A DNA stretch of 64,000 nt from Dromaius novaehollandiae (taxonomy: Eukaryota; Chordata; Aves; Casuariiformes; Dromaiidae). The notes under the pieces are model-generated. The model saw nothing but the letters and a program-made list of their open reading frames with translations, searched no databases and was not told where the DNA came from. Made by a program: the position numbers and the translations under genes. Where the stretch lies: NCBI RefSeq assembly GCF_036370855.1, contig NC_088117.1, positions 2,728,001 to 2,792,000 of the forward strand, given 5' to 3'. Shown piece by piece: positions 61,901-64,000 of this stretch. Each line of letters opens with the position of its first letter. The stretch's first letter is position 1.

Positions 61901-64000
61901 CTGCAGAGAAAAAGTAGCTATAAAAGTTCTGAAAACAGATTCACTTCGTGTACCAAAGATGTTTCTGCTTGAGGAAAGAGAAAGAAATCAGCAGGTGGGA
62001 TCTTCCACTGTAGAAATAGCAGCTTCCTAGGTCCTGAGACCACACAAGGAACACTGTGTACAGCTGCGGCAGCCTTTACTGGGGAACAGCAAGGCTCTGG
62101 TGTCCTTCCAGCAACAAAAAGCATGTGCTATGAGGAATGAACTGTTTTGGGAACAGCACTGGAATTTGGTTCCTGGAGCTGATGGGAGAGGACAACAGTC
62201 TGCCATGTTGGACAGGATTTGTTCTGCTCCAGAGATTCATTCTGGCTCTCTCATGCTACTTAGTCTCTGCTCCTAAATTCATAGTGATGCTTGGGATGAG
62301 AGGAAAAGCAGTCATGGAAAAGGCTAAGACAATTATGATGTGAGCACATTTCTGTCCTCTTTTCTGTTTCTGTTCGACCAGGTTTACTGGGAGCAGTCAC
62401 ACTCCTGAAGGCTCAAGGCTCAAAATTGTTCCTTTTGGCATTCAGGAATGAGCCAGGTGACAACCTTCTTCCACACACTCCATTTTCTGGCCAGCACAGA
62501 ATAATATAGATTCAAAAGTGCCCATACAACTTCACAGTTGTTGGCCTGGCTGCATCCTCTGTCCCACTCTGCAGGAACTGGCTCTCAGGGCTAGAAGGGG
62601 CTGAGCACAGCAATGCACAGCTCCAGCATTAGCTTCCACATCACGCTCCTGCAGGAGAGTTCACCTCTGCATCTCTTCCCTGGAGCAGGTGTTGGATGCA
62701 TGGGCATCTATTTTAGACCTCAAAGCCAATCTGAGGCTTTCCATGCCTTCCCCTTACGTGTATGCAACTTCCACCTCTCTGGAGTATTCTGGTTAATCTG
62801 ACACAGGCCGATACTCCTCAGTGCAGTAACTCCTCCCGTGGGATGGGAAATGTCTGTGAATTACAGCTCTCACTGGTAGAGACAAACGCCTGAACACTTG
62901 TGTGCCAGTTGATCCTGTTCGTGACGTCTGAACCATTCCCTTCTGCCAATAAAGTCATGATTTTTGAGTAACTCCTGACATTTAGCTTGCAGATGGTACT
63001 ATTGATCATCAGATCTTTCCTCAAGAGCACATGCTGCCTGGACCCAGAGAAAGTGCAGGGATGCATGGTGCCAGCTAGGAAAGCGAGAGGAGCATCACAG
63101 TGACCTGAGCAGATGGGCACCAGAGCAACTCAGCAGAGTCTTTGCCAAAAGAAGGGCAAGATAAAGCACCAGCAGGCCAGGTCAGTCCACTGACACAGTG
63201 GGAGTCTGCATCTGCCCAGCCTGGGCTCCTCAGCAGGGAGTGGGATGTGAAATGGCAGCCGTAGAGAGTGACTGACAGTCTCGAATTAGTCATAAGGAGC
63301 AAGAAAAATTTGTGGCTTTCTGAAACAAAGGCCAATCCTGTCCTGTGCTCTGGGCACTAAACAGTCATGGCGTAGAAGATCATTCACCCCATGGCTAATC
63401 AAGAGCAGAATTTGGGGTCAGCAGGTCAGAACTCCAAGTGGAGGTACCTGTCACACATTTGGATGGAGTAAGTCCCTCTCTGCCACACTACCATGCCCAG
63501 CTTCCTAGAGAGAACCTGGCTCCAGAGCTCATTTGCTGCTGTAAGAAGATGCAACTATCATCTCTGGGACAGGGAACCACCTGCAGCTACTGTATCATGG
63601 AGCTAGGAGCTGCCTTTTCCAGGCGTTTCCCTCCCTTCTTCTGCCCTTCTCCTTGCCTCAACTGACTGGTCCATCCCTACCACAACAAGGCATTGCTGAA
63701 GGTATACAGGCTTCTGCAAAATGACAAGCAAGAACTCCACTGAGCTGTGGACCAACGTGGTTTTTTGGCTTAGGGAAAGCTGTGCTGAGGTGCTAGGGAG
63801 CATACATAAAATAACTCAGCAATTAGTCATTCCTCTAACATTCATATTCTTGCTTCATTTCATCAGCCTGCTGTGAAAATCAAGCATTATTCACCTTATC
63901 TATGGTTTTAGGTGTTACGTTACTGTGTCTCTATTTCTCTCCGTTATGTCTTCCATCAGAGAGGAAGCATAAAAATGGAAAATAAGCTTCCTCCTTTGCT

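Larger units (their letters stand above)
57790..64000. other. Gene-free unique sequence with simple repeats
   Basis: No gene recognised. Open frames reach 122 codons (58,521-58,889) with no domain. A GGAA/AAGG stretch (58,827-58,844) and a GA/CA compound repeat (58,922-58,943) lie close together. The remainder is ordinary unique DNA. Confidence 0.55.

Noticed and set aside
1..64000. Endogenous retrovirus or viral gene
   Set aside because: I saw no paired LTRs, primer-binding site or gag/pol/env-like reading frame; the reverse-transcriptase-like remnants are CR1 LINEs.

Overview
The window is vertebrate nuclear DNA, most likely from a sauropsid (bird, crocodilian or turtle). The main clue is decayed CR1-type LINE copies: five on the + strand and one on the - strand. 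Two of them (4.7 kb and 25.2-26.6 kb) resemble CR1 types best known from turtles and crocodilians. The short copy at 57.7 kb has the 3' end typical of avian/archosaur CR1. I see no Alu, L1 or B1 sequence, no bacterial gene organisation, and base composition looks AT-leaning by eye (not computed). The species cannot be fixed from the sequence alone.

I recognise no protein-coding gene. The open reading frames are short, lack recognisable domains, and the longest lie in tandem-repeat or low-complexity DNA. The window is best read as intergenic DNA or the inside of a very large intron. The only gene I can support is one isolated tRNA-Thr gene (anticodon AGT) at 44,333-44,405. It has intact stems, both internal promoter boxes and a Pol III terminator tract downstream.

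Layout: 1-12.4 kb is unique AT-rich DNA with one CR1 fragment (4.7-5.0 kb), a 10-bp-arm palindrome (7.86 kb) and a (TTCC)6 tract (11.5 kb). 12.4-15.8 kb holds a minus-strand CR1 reverse-transcriptase remnant and a ~2-kb plus-strand CR1. 15.8-25.2 kb is unique DNA with a possible MIR remnant (22.1 kb), a poly-T tract beside an inverted repeat (23.6 kb) and a GC-rich patch (24.1 kb). 25.2-26.6 kb is a CR1 that keeps its 3' end. 26.6-33.7 kb is unique and includes several stretches that look like possible conserved non-coding elements. 33,741-35,498 is a striking GC-rich minisatellite. 35.5-64 kb is unique DNA with the tRNA gene, CR1 fragments at 48.5 and 57.7 kb, a hairpin-forming dispersed repeat at 54.2 kb and several simple repeats.

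The best-supported unusual object is the minisatellite. It parses without remainder into 67 units of 20 bp and 22 units of 19 bp, arranged as 59-, 79- and 99-bp higher-order units, and it is nearly free of stop codons in all frames, so it produces long spurious ORFs. The second point of interest is the tRNA: its body resembles, from memory, the vertebrate tRNA-Thr(TGT) family, but its anticodon reads AGT. I found no evidence for a new multi-gene system.
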